DNA of 64,000 bases, taken from Plasmodium relictum (taxonomy: Eukaryota > Apicomplexa > Aconoidasida > Haemosporida > Plasmodiidae). How positions within the stretch are numbered: position 1 is the first letter of the stretch; each line of letters starts with the position of its first letter. This document shows, piece by piece, positions 48,601 through 59,854 of the stretch. The notes under the pieces are model-generated. The model ran no database searches and was not told the DNA's origin. It worked only from the letters and a program-made list of their open reading frames with translations. Position numbers and translations under genes: made by a program. The DNA is taken from assembly GCF_900005765.1 (NCBI RefSeq), contig NC_041691.1, positions 1,674,001-1,738,000 of the forward strand, in the 5' to 3' direction.

Positions 48601-49374
48601 TTTATCATAAGGATGACCTATCCAATTTTTAACATTAAAAACGTATAGTTTATTATCACTCTTAACTTTAATAAAGTCACAATACCATGGATCATTTTGG
48701 GAATTGTTACTCAAAATTATATTTTCTAAAGTTCCAACATCAGATGCTTGGAATCTAATTTTCTTTAAACTTCCAGAATTAAATCCTTCATGTAATATTT
48801 TTGTGTTGCTTCTCTTTTCATTACCTAATAAGACAACCTCTATAGTACCAGTAGTACCCGCTTCTAGATCTTTACCTGTTTGAACATAAGCAGTATACAA
48901 TTTATTTCCTGATAAAAAATATGTTGCTTCTGTTTTTCTGTCATCTAAATGATCAATGCAATCAAATACCCAATATTTGAAATCTTTCCACACAGTGATT
49001 TTTTTACACTTCCAATTTTTATTTGGTGAATTTAGTTTTATATGTAAATATTCAGGATTTCCTATATCTGTTCTTACAGTGAAAATTTTATTTAATAATC
49101 CTTCATTTTCATTTCCTATAATTATTTCTTTTGTTTTTAAACCATATCCGTTAGATAATACTATGGACACATTACTATATAAATTCACGCCAGTTGAAAC
49201 TATTGGAACTGTTTCAATCATATATTTTGTAAAATTATCTCCTTCATTTAAGCATTCTACATAATCAGATTTTCCATACTCAAATTTTGCTTTACACCAT
49301 TCTTTGCTATGTATTTTCAGTAAAAAAAAAAAAAAAAAATCTAAAAACAGTACTATAAATTTATAATTCATCAT
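45604..49374 (-). CDS. CCp3: LCCL domain-containing protein CCp3 (LAP1/SR)
   Basis: Secreted multi-adhesive protein of gametocytes and ookinete crystalloids, 1256 residues from the ATG at 49374. An upstream in-frame ATG (49437) would add 21 residues encoded by a TA repeat (IYIYIYIH), so I reject it. The chosen start gives a clean signal peptide (MMNYKFIVLFLDFFFFFLL). The domain order by residue estimate is: two PLAT/LH2-like modules (about 45-150 and 170-262), LCCL (275-385), two SRCR domains (395-510 with GRLEIRIKNKWGSVC, 520-637 with GRLQIYYNGVFGSVC), LCCL (668-760), a pentraxin/laminin-G-like module (817-982), and two LCCL domains (1043-1139 and 1157-1256). The LCCL signature CKAAIHAG or a close variant is seen in all four. 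This architecture is unique to CCp3/LAP1. No membrane anchor. Confidence 0.95.
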   Translation of the reverse strand: MMNYKFIVLFLDFFFFFLLKIHSKEWCKAKFEYGKSDYVECLNEGDNFTKYMIETVPIVSTGVNLYSNVSIVLSNGYGLKTKEIIIGNENEGLLNKIFTVRTDIGNPEYLHIKLNSPNKNWKCKKITVWKDFKYWVFDCIDHLDDRKTEATYFLSGNKLYTAYVQTGKDLEAGTTGTIEVVLLGNEKRSNTKILHEGFNSGSLKKIRFQASDVGTLENIILSNNSQNDPWYCDFIKVKSDNKLYVFNVKNWIGHPYDKSVKVNIKNDNVEGTAKDIDCHVRGNDLINTNNLPKNLSNKVQIFKVRCPQNCQNAEFASIEGSSIHPSSTSICASAIHDGSLTPSGGELIVTVGSELKYYHALNEKYNGLEAMDFSTKADEKNFSFYSYHLDSIDDIKSDVRIVNSFGKLSSLGRLEIRIKNKWGSVCKKGPNFTFSDDTAKRACKDLGFPNGIYIKENCGNINGQNYCAGYGYPFSGAGIVCSGNEKSLSNCNGDDASHCVDHHDDVIIQCLHYSSNELINDGTIRIVDINGSPSNNGVGRLQIYYNGVFGSVCSEGWVKESEKIVCQELGYTGLKGNGFSHHLCTNISGENLCGHDTEKINAVNFKCKGNEKYLKNCPHETQEDIYCSHDEDIIIGCSGEGDASGLGLSGQKNLMNLEKKKFHPKIELTCFDKIVSKADLSSADVGDIFIVNCPEKCDEEMGIIKGTFLYTFDSPICKAAIHAGALSNNVSEDIVVIIAHKHKNFIGTKRNNIESHTFSGISKSFSVSIPTTSLLNKERRSNPKVEDEILKKENDFSYKNIFDKNEKHLASSIQPIFQWISPTGFLGFNGKDNDFIDCSNFPNEKYIKGLSNFSFIIYFTLNGGEGTWRTILSHSLCEGISVSIDEENELIIEHNCNPHLIKSRFKPKFGETYHIAIVFNKTNKIIALYINGKRAIFEKAKYDFTLNGDLIIGRSNQSTTDYFIGYIHLVEVYKYVLTEEEIKESLNSVLSLEYVNINTEENIKKKKKKGVRKTIDGRECITPCKSRSIINKDLQVNTEKINLKCEDDLLSEQFNGKIGSQFLVNCLEDCTKSKFLVKGSNNFYTPDSSICKAAIHAGIYIPNKNNMNKGSFILRVVEGLLEYKASRGHFGIVSRTEKQSQLRSFSVFLENEDIIITCSTDGQFTSNLSVGEKITISCPSNCDKINNKIFGSNIYSPLSSVCKAAIHSGVLSNQGGQVEIIVGPKQEEFKGSKQNNIESYDSTNHSRSLTFKRHTE

Positions 49375-49876
49375 TTTATATGTATGTATATATATATATA
49401 TATATATACATATATTTAAATAAGTATGATCAAACAAAAAAGTGTAAATAAAATATTTTATTTATTTTAGACAAAAAAAAAAAAAAAATTACTTAAAATT
49501 ATAACATAAAATGATAACCTAAGAAAAATAAATAACAATATAAAAAAAATTGTAAAATAATAATAAATATTTTAATTTATTTCTTCATTAACTCTCATTT
49601 GTGGTTGTCATTTTATTAATTTAATAGTTCTTATATTTATTATGTTATCTTTATTTAGCTACCTTTTGAAATTAGTATCTATAATAAAATTATGGAAATA
49701 TTTTTTTATCATATTTTTTATAATAAATTATCAGGCATTATTTTAACTGCATAATGAATAACTTTATTTTTTTTTAAAATAACTAAAAATACGTATAAAT
49801 ATTCATTTAACAAAAATATATATTATAATTTTTTTTAGAATAACACTAAGTTTAAATATAATATTTACAATAATTG

Positions 49877-49907
<31 letters not shown>

Positions 49908-50244
49908 TTAATTTTAAAGGTATACATTTAAAATAAATATAATCAAAAAGGAAAAAATTAAAAAAAAACATTGAAATTATTATATAGAATGAAAAAAATT
50001 AGTGTACCTACATCTTAATTTTCTATCTATTTCCTTTTCAAATTTTTATAATATGTAGCAAGAAATAGCAAGAAAAAAAAAAAATATATGAATTTTTTTA
50101 TTTTAAAAATAAAAAATTTTAAAACAGAAGTTCTATAAAAAAATGAAGAAATGACATCTAAATAGAAGTGACTTTTTAAGTAATATAAAAAAAAAAAAAA
50201 AAAGTTAAATGTTATTTATACTAGAAAATAAGAGTGGAGACCAA
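49375..50244. other. CCp3 5' leader and promoter region
   Basis: Between the RlmN-like gene's stop and the CCp3 start, both on the minus strand. A short upstream frame on the minus strand, 49588..49611 (MTTTNES then stop), lies about 215 bases before the CCp3 ATG in a patch of higher G/C. (TA)n tracts occur at 49385..49412 and 49880..49908. Confidence 0.4.
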
Positions 50245-52033
50245 TTATTCTAATAAAGACACATTTCTAATTCCAATTTTTTCTTTATTTTTTTTTGGTT
50301 CATAATCTATGAAAAAAAATATATAAATATATAATTATATAAAATATTCATCCTAAATTTAAAAAATATTTGTTATGATTATAGTTTAACATATGTAAAA
50401 AATAATGTATATATATGCTACCTGCATATAATTGTCCACAGGCTGCATCAATAGAATAACCAAAAGAATTTCTTTAAATATAAAAAAAATTAAAATTAAA
50501 GGAAATAATTTATAAAAAATAGTAAATATATATATAAATGAGAATCTCAAATTATTTACAAATATTAGAAAATATACTATTATATATATGTAGGTTATAT
50601 ATTTTGTATATATTTTTTAAAAAATTAAAAAAGGTATAAAAATTATAAATGAAAAAAAAAATTTTTAAATATGATTATGCAAATACAATTCATATATAGT
50701 TCATTTAAGTAAATAAACATAAATAAATATATATCATATTTTTCTCTTATTTATTTTTATAATTAAACCTGTAAAAATATGATATTCCATGTTTTCTTAA
50801 TATTTTCTAAAAAAAAAAAAAAATTTAAAAAAGTGTTATTAAGACATGAAAAATGAGAAAATTTTATGTTTAAAAATAGTGAAATGTTTTATATAAATTT
50901 ACAAAAAGAAAAATAATATAAAATTAGTTCTTCATACCGTAAATTGTAGAATTCTGTTTTCTTCACTTATTCTACAGAAATTTTCATCGACATTTTTTGC
51001 TAAAAAAAAAAATATTGAATGAATGTAATGTAAATATATAAACATTATAAAATAAATATTATATATTATGAAAAAAAATTTAAAATAACATGTAAAATAG
51101 TATAAGAAGAATATAAAAAAAAATAATACCTTTATTATAAGGTATTAAGCAAACATTATATAAATATCTAATGTTATTTGGTCTTTTACATATATGCTCA
51201 CACAATGCTTCAGCATGATCATTCGAATCATTTATATCTTTAATTAGAATGTAACTTATCCATACGCGTCTTCCCGTATTTACTATTCTATCATCTAATA
51301 AATCTAAAACTTCATAAAATGGAAACAATCTGTTAATTGGAACTAATCTATCTCTTTCTTCCGAAAAAGGAGAATGTAAGGAAAAAGACAAATTTACCTG
51401 AGGAAAAAACTCGTTTAATTTTTTAATACCGGGTAACAATCCAACAGTTGAAATATTTATTCTTCTATTTGATAAAGAAAAGAAGTTAGAATGATTAAAA
51501 AAATGAATTGAATCAAAAACATGTGGATTTGCTAATGGTTCACCCATACCCATAAAAGAAACATTTTTTATATTAACATTTTTCGACTGAAAATATAAAA
51601 GTTGATCTGTTATTTCATCCAATTCTAGTTGTCTTTTTATTCCAATTTGTCCAGTTGCACAAAATTTACAAGCAAAAGAACATCCTATTTGACTAGATAT
51701 GCATAATGATTTATGAGAACCAAAATCTAATGATGTAGCTTCAATTTTTTCTTTATCTTTACATTCAAATAATACTTTATATGCTCTATCATATTTATAT
51801 TCTTTTAATGGTTTTATACTTAAAATATTTTCACCGAATACATTTTTTAGTTCTTTTCTTATATCAGTTGGAATATTTTTCATTTTATTTATATTAACAA
51901 TTTTTGCCTTATATATATTATCTAAAATTTGCTTAAGCCTATACTTTTCGAACTTGTTTTTTTCAATTATTTTTACTAAATTAATATACCTCTTCGACTT
52001 TTCCATTTTTATCAAATTCATATTTTTCAACAA
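50245..52033 (-). CDS. RlmN/Cfr-family radical-SAM RNA methyltransferase
   Basis: In bacteria RlmN makes 2-methyladenosine in 23S rRNA and tRNA. Five exons: 51130..52033, 50938..50999, 50769..50806, 50422..50471 and 50245..50306, with consistent phases, giving 371 residues, the usual family length. The Fe-S motif CxxxCxxC is C118-SFA-C122-KF-C125. The methyl-carrying pair of cysteines is present: C111 in SLCISSQIGC and C346 in AACGQL. Other family phrases are VSFMGMGEPLANP, RRINISTVGLLPGIKKLNE, NLSFSLHSPFSEERD, VWISYILIKDINDS and LIPYN. All catalytic features look intact. A bacterial-type enzyme suggests an organelle (apicoplast or mitochondrion) target, yet the N-terminus (MLKNMNLIKMEKSKRYINL) shows no signal peptide, so location is open or an upstream exon is missing. 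Confidence 0.92.
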
Positions 52034-55000
52034 AAATATGCATATATATAGTATCTATATTTATTTTTACATTTTCAAAGTGTTTACAATGCATCTACAA
52101 AAAGAAAAACATTTCCATTTGAATATATGAAATTAAAATAAATTTATTTCTTCACATTTGATATATTTTAATTTTACTCTTTTTCTATTCTTTTCTGTTC
52201 AATTTTTTTTTTTTTTAACATATATTCAAATATATATATATATATATAATAATTTAAAGTCTTCATAATTTTTAATTTTATTTACCCATTTTCTACTACG
52301 AATATGTATATATATATATTGTTTTTATGCTTATTGTTAATTTAAAATAACTTTTTTTTTTAAGTAAAATTATTAACCTTTTTTAATATAATGATATATA
52401 TTAAAATAGAAAAACATATAAAATATTTTTTTTTGAATTTGAATTTTATATCTATATGATATTTATATTTTTATACTTTTTTAATGAAAATAATTTATTA
52501 TTTTATATATCACTTTTTTGTTTAATAAATTAAATAAAAAGCCAAAGAATTAAATTAAGCATTACTTTGAATAAAAATTTCTATAATTTTATTTTGAACA
52601 AAAAAAAAAAAAAAATTTCTTTTACAGACTGAAAATTCAATACAAAAATAAAACAGACAATGAATAGAAAGAATATATATTTTTTACGATCTTTTATATT
52701 TTTTTTTTTATCCTACTTATTTAGATAGCAAAACACGAATACAATAAAAATATTTTTTAGATGTATGCTATAATAAGAAGATATTTTAAAATGCCTACAA
52801 GTTCATGAAAAAATATTTAACAAATGTCGGGGATTAAAAATATGTTTGTAAAAATAAGAAATTAATATACTTGGAAATTATTATACCTTTATGTGTATAA
52901 TTTTTTTAATAATAAAAGGTAATTTTCAGATTTGAGTTATTTATTAAGAAATTAACTAAATAATATAAATAAATAACTTTAAAAAAGGCAAGTATTAAAA
53001 AAATATATATTAAAAAATCATAAAACATGGGTTTTAGAATATATGTTTAATTTTTAAAATATATATTTTTATTTTTACCTTAATAAATAATGAAAATTTC
53101 TTTCTATTTGATTTTTACTAAAATGTGTTCCAAAAAATTAAGTTCTAAATAGAAAAAGGTACGTACCTTAAGCATATTTCTAAAGACTAATTTTATTAAT
53201 TTATGAAAATAAATGTTGTTTCTAAGTTTGAAAAAATAAAAATAAAATTTTAAATAAATCGTTATATTCCTTTTTTTATTTTCCAATATAATATGTATCA
53301 TTAAATTTTTGAATAACAAAAAAATGGAATGAATTTAAAATTGAAATTTTTATCCATTAAAAAAAAAAATGCACTGATAAATGATATATTTTATACTAAT
53401 AAAATAAGTTGTCTTATTTTTATACAAAAATTAGGAATAATTATAAAACATCAATATAAAAAAAAAATAAAGTAAATTAAATAGAAAAAAGTTTATGTTA
53501 CATATAAATGAATACTATGAACATATATATGTAAATTTTATAAGAAATAGTAAACCAGTAAGAAAAATGAAAACGATATATTACATAATTATTATAAAAA
53601 ATAGATTAAAAAATTATGAATTTTCTTTTTATATGCGAGTTATTTCAAAAATATAATAAAATAATACGAAAAATTTGTTAGCAACTATCATATTAAATTA
53701 CGTATTTCATAATTTAAATGGATTATCAACCCATTTATTGTCTTTTTTTTTTTTTTTATGATAAATATTTATCATGTTGAATAAGAAAGAAAAAGAAATA
53801 ATTATAAATATAAGAAATACAAATTTCATATTTTAATTCTATACTTCTTTTTTTTTCATATAGTTATATTAAGCTTTTTCTACTAATTAGATGAGCTTCT
53901 ATAAAGCAAAAAGATAAAAAAAAATTCTTTATTTATTAAATTTATTAAGCTATTATCTTTTTCAATTATAGGGTTTTACTTTTTATATATTTTTTGCGCT
54001 TTTAACTTCTTCAAATTGAATTTAAATGTACATAAAAAAAATATATTTTTAAGATTTAAATATTTTTTTGTCTTTTTTATATTTTGGAGATACAAATATT
54101 TAAAAAATAACTTATAATTATGTTTATAATTTTTTTTATAAAAAAATACGTCATCAGCTATAAAGAAATATTTTAGATGATATATCAGTAGTGCTTATAG
54201 GTGCTTAATACTTTAAATTGAAAATAATGTAAAAAAAAAAAAAAGAAAAATATATTCTAGGAATTAATATATCAAGTAAAAAACTCATAACTTGATATAG
54301 ATGTTATACTATTTAAAAATGAATAAAAAGTAAAAATATTTCTCTAATGAAAAAGAGTAACTCTATAAAAAAAAATTATTTACATGTAACTGTTTTCTAC
54401 ATATATATATTTATCTTTTTTATGTTTAAAATTTTTTTTGATAAAACGTCTATATCTCATGAAAGGTTCTAATATAAAATTAATAGTAAGGAAAGAAAAA
54501 AAAATATGAGATTTTAGAAAGAATATCAAAAATACATATGAAATATATTTTAAATGGATTGTAAACTTTAAAAATTTATATAATTTTAATAAGTGAGGTT
54601 AAAAAAAAAAAAATACATATCAATGTGTGCACTTAAATACGCACACGTGAAAATGTAATTATTTTAATAGCACACACACAAAATAAAATAAAATAAAAAT
54701 AACGTAAACATTATATTTTCATATATTACTGATGCCATAATTAAATTTAATAATTAAATATTTATATTTAGAAGTATAATTAAGTTTTATTAATATATTA
54801 TTTCTATGATTTCAATGCCTGTTGTTAATTTATAGTTTACATATAATTTTTTTTTTCTTTTTTCTTCCTTTTGTAAATATTTTTTAATTTATCACTAAGG
54901 AAAAAAAATTATTATATACACTAATAATAATAATGTATGTTAATCTACTATATTAATATTTTACATAATCCTCTCTTTTTTTTTTTTCCACTTATTTCCG

Positions 55001-55765
55001 GAAAATTTCATTTTTTTTTTCTTTTTTTTTTTTTCTTAGTTCTTTTATGAAATAATGATTATTCATATTTATGATGTGCAATTATAAATTACATCGTTGT
55101 TTGGAATATAATTAAAAGATAAAATTTATTTATATATTTATAGATTTAATTATGCCTTTTAGTTTTTGCTGATAAATATATCTTTTCATTTAAGCGCACA
55201 TATATTTAAATTACATCAATGTTTTTAAAGAAAAATTCATATATTTATATACATGTGAAAAATAATCCTAATTTTAATATATAGTTTTGTCATTGTTATT
55301 AAAAAAAAATTTGCACAACTTTTTAAATTTTCAAATTATTTTTTTTTTTTACTTAATCCGTAGTACATACGTATATTTATACATATGATTACATAAATAA
55401 TAATTCACTTTTATTTATGTAAAAAAATGTATTCAGCATTTTATTTATAAATATTAATTTTTTTATTTCACACACTATCATATTTCCTTATTTTTTTTTT
55501 TTTTTTCTTTTTTTTTGTGAAAAATTTAAATAGAATTAATAATTGATTTATTGTTCCTACAAAAAAAAAAAAAAAAATAAAATAAAATAAAATAAAATAA
55601 AATAATAAAATAAAAATCAATTGATGAACTTCTAAATGGGCTTTCAATTGATATACTGAATTCTTTGAATACATATTTTTCATTTTTATTATATTTTATT
55701 ATATATAATATATATATATATATTTATTTATATTAATTGTTTTATTATTTTTATTTTTAATCAAT
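52034..55765. other. 3.7-kb divergent intergenic region
   Basis: Between the RlmN-like gene (minus) and GAPM3 (plus), so it holds two promoters. Mostly A/T runs. Notable islands are the GTGCAC/GCACAC cluster at 54625..54680, a patch at about 54152..54212 (containing GTCATCAGC and ATCAGTAGTGC), and an (AAAAT)n microsatellite at 55576..55613 followed by a less A+T-rich leader (55618..55670) directly upstream of GAPM3. No frame looks real, and no tRNA or snoRNA could be completed. Confidence 0.45.
54625..54680. promoter_or_regulatory. GTGCAC / GCACAC cluster upstream of GAPM3
   Basis: GTGTGCAC (54625..54632), GCACACGTG (54641..54649) and GCACACACAC (54670..54679) fall within 56 bases about 1.1 kb upstream of the GAPM3 ATG. 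GTGCA is the core recognised by AP2-I, an activator of invasion genes, and GAPM3 is an inner-membrane-complex gene of invasive stages. The first two elements can also fold as a 6-bp stem with a 10-base loop. The regulatory role is inferred from motif and neighbour. Confidence 0.4.
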
Positions 55766-57332
55766 ATGTGGTTTACAACGAGACAAGACGGTCTTGATGA
55801 TAATTGTCATACAAACAGAGGACCATGTGTTCAAATTAGTGGGTTTTTTGGAACAACCTTAAGAATAGGTTTCTTTTTAGAATTTATAGCATTGACATTT
55901 TTATTTATGTCTTATTGGTCAAATGGAGGAAAAGGATTATTTAGTTATGATTTAAGAAACATGAAAGATGAATATCGCATTGATCAATCATTTAGAAATT
56001 CTATAACACTTTGGTCAGGTGTATATTTAATTGGAGCAATATTTATTATGTCTTTTCAAGTTCTTCTTGCAGATGACACATGGTACTAATAAAAAAAAAA
56101 TAATAATAAAAGTTACTAATGTTCTTTGTGCTTTTTAATTTCTTTTTTTGAATTATACAATGAAAAAAGCTCTTTAGTTAAAATCATGAAATTTATGTAC
56201 CAAAAAAAAAAAAAAAAAAAGAAATCTCTATAAATATCTTATGCTTCAATAATTTAATACATATTTATTTATATTGTTGTGGTTTCATAAAAATGAAATG
56301 AAAAAAAATTTAATTAATAGTTATATTATTTTTATTGATAATTCATTTGTGTGAATTTAAAAATATTTGTGATAATATATTTTATAAAAATAATATAGTT
56401 TTAGTAAAAGTAAACATTTTTTATTTTATTTCTCTATTATATTTTTTATTTTTATTTAATTTTTTTTTTTTTTTTAGTTGGGCAAGAGGATATCGTGCTG
56501 GATCAAAAATTTTGAGATTAGCATCATTTTTAGACACTATAAGTGCAACTTTACAGTTTATTTTTTATTTATATATATCAAAATTTTATACAAGAAAATG
56601 GTATGTTCATTTTAATGAAGGAGGAAGTGAATGGGTATTTTTTATTTTTGTTCGTCTTGTTCATGCTTTTTCATGCTTATTATATGGTCTGGCCGCATAT
56701 TTATTAGAAGTTTATCATGATGAAGGAGCAGGAGATTTACACGCATACATAAATGGTGTTATTTTTGCATTTGCAGGATTAACAGGTATCAAAAGAATTT
56801 AAAAAAAATATTTATTATTTTTTAAAATTCTCTTTAATTTTTGCTTTTATATATATATATAAATTAATTATACATATTGATACACAAGTTTAATTTTTTA
56901 TTTTTATTTTGATATAAATAGAGAAAATTATGTAATAGTATTACTATATTTTACTGTAGATAATTATATTTCTATATTATATATGTATATATTTGTTTAA
57001 ATGATACATAATTTTTTATTATATACTTTAATTTTTTTTTTATTATTTCTTGTAATTTCTTCTATTTCACATACCTCATTTTTTTTTTTTTTATAGAAAT
57101 ATTTGTAATATTTTGCAATTCTGGCAGTTTTTCCAATTTATTGCTATGGTTAGCATTAGCAGCAGTTTCCTTATGGTCATATTATTTTGAACCTGAAGTT
57201 AATCACGTATCACCAGCATTACATGAGACAGAGTTAACAAATGACGTGGAACAACAAGTAGAGAAGTTCTCAAGATATACTCCTTATCCTCAAGATCAAG
57301 ATCAGAATCAAAATGCTTATTACCCTGCATAA
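55766..57332 (+). CDS. GAPM3: Glideosome-associated protein with multiple membrane spans 3
   Basis: Six-span protein of the inner membrane complex that links the glideosome to the subpellicular network of invasive stages. Three exons: 55766..56082, 56478..56785 and 57097..57332, with consistent phases, giving 286 residues. The first junction reads LADDTCWARGYRAGSK and the second AFAGLTEIFVIFCN. Membrane helices lie at about 30-50 (GFFLEFIALTFLFMSYW), 84-103, 120-140, 150-180, 197-217 and 220-238. The conserved phrases ARGYRAGSK and LLYGLAAYLLEVYHDEGAGD fit the GAPM family, and position beside VPS29 and ClpC fits GAPM3. The C-terminus is hydrophilic with a Gln/Asp/Asn run (PQDQDQNQNAYY). It is convergent with VPS29. 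Confidence 0.94.
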
Positions 57333-58358
57333 TTTTGTCTATATAAATTGTTTAAATTTTGTTTTTTAAAATATATTTATAAAAAAAAAAAAAGAAAAAA
57401 AAAAAGTAAACAATAAAAAAAAAAAAAAATAAATTAACTAAGGAACAGAACTTAATAAAAACTAAATAAGGAAACAATGTAATATAATGTAATAATTTAA
57501 TTTATTTTTTATTGATAACTCTTCATTTGTTAATATATATTCTACAAGTAAATAATCTTAAAATAAGTATTTCTAGTAATACATATGGTAGTATATAAAT
57601 TAAAATAATTATTGTTCAAAGTAAAGGTTTTACGTTAATATATTATATTGTTAGAAAACCATATTGTCCATCTCTTTTTTTATTATTTTATAACAAAAAA
57701 TTAGTCAGAATAAAAAAAAAAAAAAAAAAATAAAGAAATATAAAGATAAGATATTGAACATACAAAATTTAGATGATAATTTCTATTTTAATTATATATC
57801 CTTTTTTTTTTTAACTAATTTTTTGTTTTAATGGATAAATGAAAAACAAGATTAATATTTATAATTTTAACTTCTTATAAAGATATATTCAGAATACTAT
57901 CATATTAAATTTACTTAATGTAATTTTCTTTTATAGTTTTTTATTCATTTCGTATAATTAAAACATTAATTTTGTGATAGAGACCAATAGTAATAAATGA
58001 TATATGCATATTTATACATATACATTATTGTATTAAAACTTTTGATTTATAAAAGAAAAAATCTGTGCATTTTTTTTCAATATAAATAAATAATTTAGTA
58101 CATATATTATGGGGTTTTAAATTTTTTTTTTTATATAAGCAACAAATATTATATGCTTTAATATTAATAAAATATATATATATATATAAAATAAAATGTA
58201 TCAATTGTTAACTTAGATATATTGACTAAATAAAAAATTCGTATTTTTTTTTTTTTTATTAACTAATCTTTCATAAAATAAATATTAACAAACAAAAAAA
58301 AAAATTAATCTTTAGAGAAATATAAAGTTTACACCAGCAAATTTTTGTAGAATCAATT
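57333..58358. other. Gap between convergent GAPM3 and VPS29 genes
   Basis: 3' flanks only. Poly-A runs at 57381..57392 and 57415..57429, (TA)n near 58170..58188. No coding frame or RNA is seen. Confidence 0.45.
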
Positions 58359-58931
58359 TTACTTACGTAATTCACTCATCTCAACGTTTGTTTTTCCATA
58401 TTTTTCTTCATAAACATATACAACAATGGAGTTCTTTGCGACAGCCATTAATATAAAACTTGGAATAGACTCAGTTAACCAAGGTTGAAAAGCTCCAGTT
58501 GCTGTTCCAGGGTTAATAAAATATTTCCCTTCATATTGAACGATAGAATTTTTATGTGTATGACCACTAATAATTATGTCACTGTCGTACTTTTTTTGCC
58601 ATTGTAAAAGAGAATTCATATTTCCCCATGGAATAATTTGATGACCATGAATTAATGATATTTTAAAATCTCCAATATTAAGAGAAATTTCCTCTGGAAA
58701 GTCATAATTATCATCCATATCTCCCTTAGTTATATGAACAGAATCAGCAATATTTTTAAGTAACTCTAAATTTTCGCTAGATCCAACATTTCCAGTACAT
58801 AGAACATGCTTTATTTTGTCTGTTTTTAAAAGATCTTTAAAACAATCTGGCAACCCTAAGTTTCTAATTGGAGAATGAAAATCTCCAATTAATAAAACCA
58901 ATTCTCCTATATCTTCCAGCTTTCCACCCAT
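58359..58931 (-). CDS. VPS29: Vacuolar protein sorting-associated protein 29 (retromer)
   Basis: Retromer core subunit with a metallophosphoesterase fold, working in endosome-to-Golgi retrieval on the cytosolic face of membranes. Single exon, 190 residues, close to the 182 of the human protein. The phosphoesterase landmarks are all visible: GDFHSP (16-21), CTGNVGS, ITKGDMDDNYDFPE, SLIHGHQIIPWGN, DIIISGHTHK and FINPGTATGAF. As in other eukaryotes the GNV replaces the catalytic GNH, so it is probably a scaffold and not an enzyme. The N-terminal extension before LVLLIGD is about 10 residues. Confidence 0.95.
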   Translation of the reverse strand: MGGKLEDIGELVLLIGDFHSPIRNLGLPDCFKDLLKTDKIKHVLCTGNVGSSENLELLKNIADSVHITKGDMDDNYDFPEEISLNIGDFKISLIHGHQIIPWGNMNSLLQWQKKYDSDIIISGHTHKNSIVQYEGKYFINPGTATGAFQPWLTESIPSFILMAVAKNSIVVYVYEEKYGKTNVEMSELRK

Positions 58932-59854
58932 TTTGAAGAGAACATGAATAAATGTATATATATATATAAAATATAAAATGAATTTATGATATTAAGAAAT
59001 TATATCCTAAAATATCAAAGATTTCATATAAATCAATTTAAACACTCATTTTAGCTATCAATTTTTACATTTAAAATAAAATATATCTTTTACTTAAATA
59101 TTCTTATATATATTTATTTATAGAAGTCCTATTTTTAATATATCTTCTTATTTATGAATATTTAATAATATATATATTCTTTAAAAAGAAAAAGAAATAG
59201 TAAAGAAGTCTTAAATATGTTAGAAGTAAAAACTAAAATCAATACTTTTCAAAAAAAAAATTTTTACAATATGTTAGCGTTTTTTATTACACTTTTAAAA
59301 AAAAATATATATGAATAAAATATATATAATATTTTAAATATTTAACAGCTTCATAATTTTTTTTAATTATCTTAATGATTAATTTTTAAATAAAAAAATG
59401 ACATAAATGTACATTAAAAATTATAAAATATAAAAACTAAGGAAAATATAAAAAAAACAAATTAAATAATGTGTCATAACAAAAAAAAAAAAAAATAAAA
59501 TAAAATAAATTAAAATAAAATAAAATAAAATAAGAGCACAAATATATCTCAGATATATGCAACAAATAAAATACATTAATAAAAAAATTATTATAAACAT
59601 TTTAATTCAATAATAAAAATGAGTATAAATCTGTCAATTAAATAAAAAAAATGTACATATTAATAAGATGATTTTTTCATAAATAAATCATTTCATAAGT
59701 AAAAAAAAAAAATATTTGATAAAGGAAATTATAATAAATTGTATTTATAAAAAAGATAAGGAAAAAAATTACAATACTTTAAAATTACATATATGTCTTT
59801 ACATATGCATGAATACAAAAAATACATATTCTGTAATTAGAATTGATAAATAGA
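58932..59854. other. VPS29 upstream region and ClpC 3' flank
   Basis: Promoter of VPS29 and 3'UTR of ClpC, both minus strand. Contains an (AAAAT)n microsatellite at about 59493..59532. No gene visible. Confidence 0.45.

Noticed and set aside
49375-49437. Upstream in-frame ATG extending CCp3 by 21 residues
   Set aside because: The extension is encoded by a TA microsatellite (IYIYIY) and would bury the signal peptide.
54150-54215. CTGATGA and ACTGA on the minus strand
   Set aside because: They lie in the wrong order and no outer C or D box could be found, so no C/D RNA is called.
55618-55670. TTGATGA followed by CTGA upstream of GAPM3
   Set aside because: Only about 30 bases separate the boxes, too short for a eukaryotic C/D snoRNA, and the guide region is not rRNA-like.
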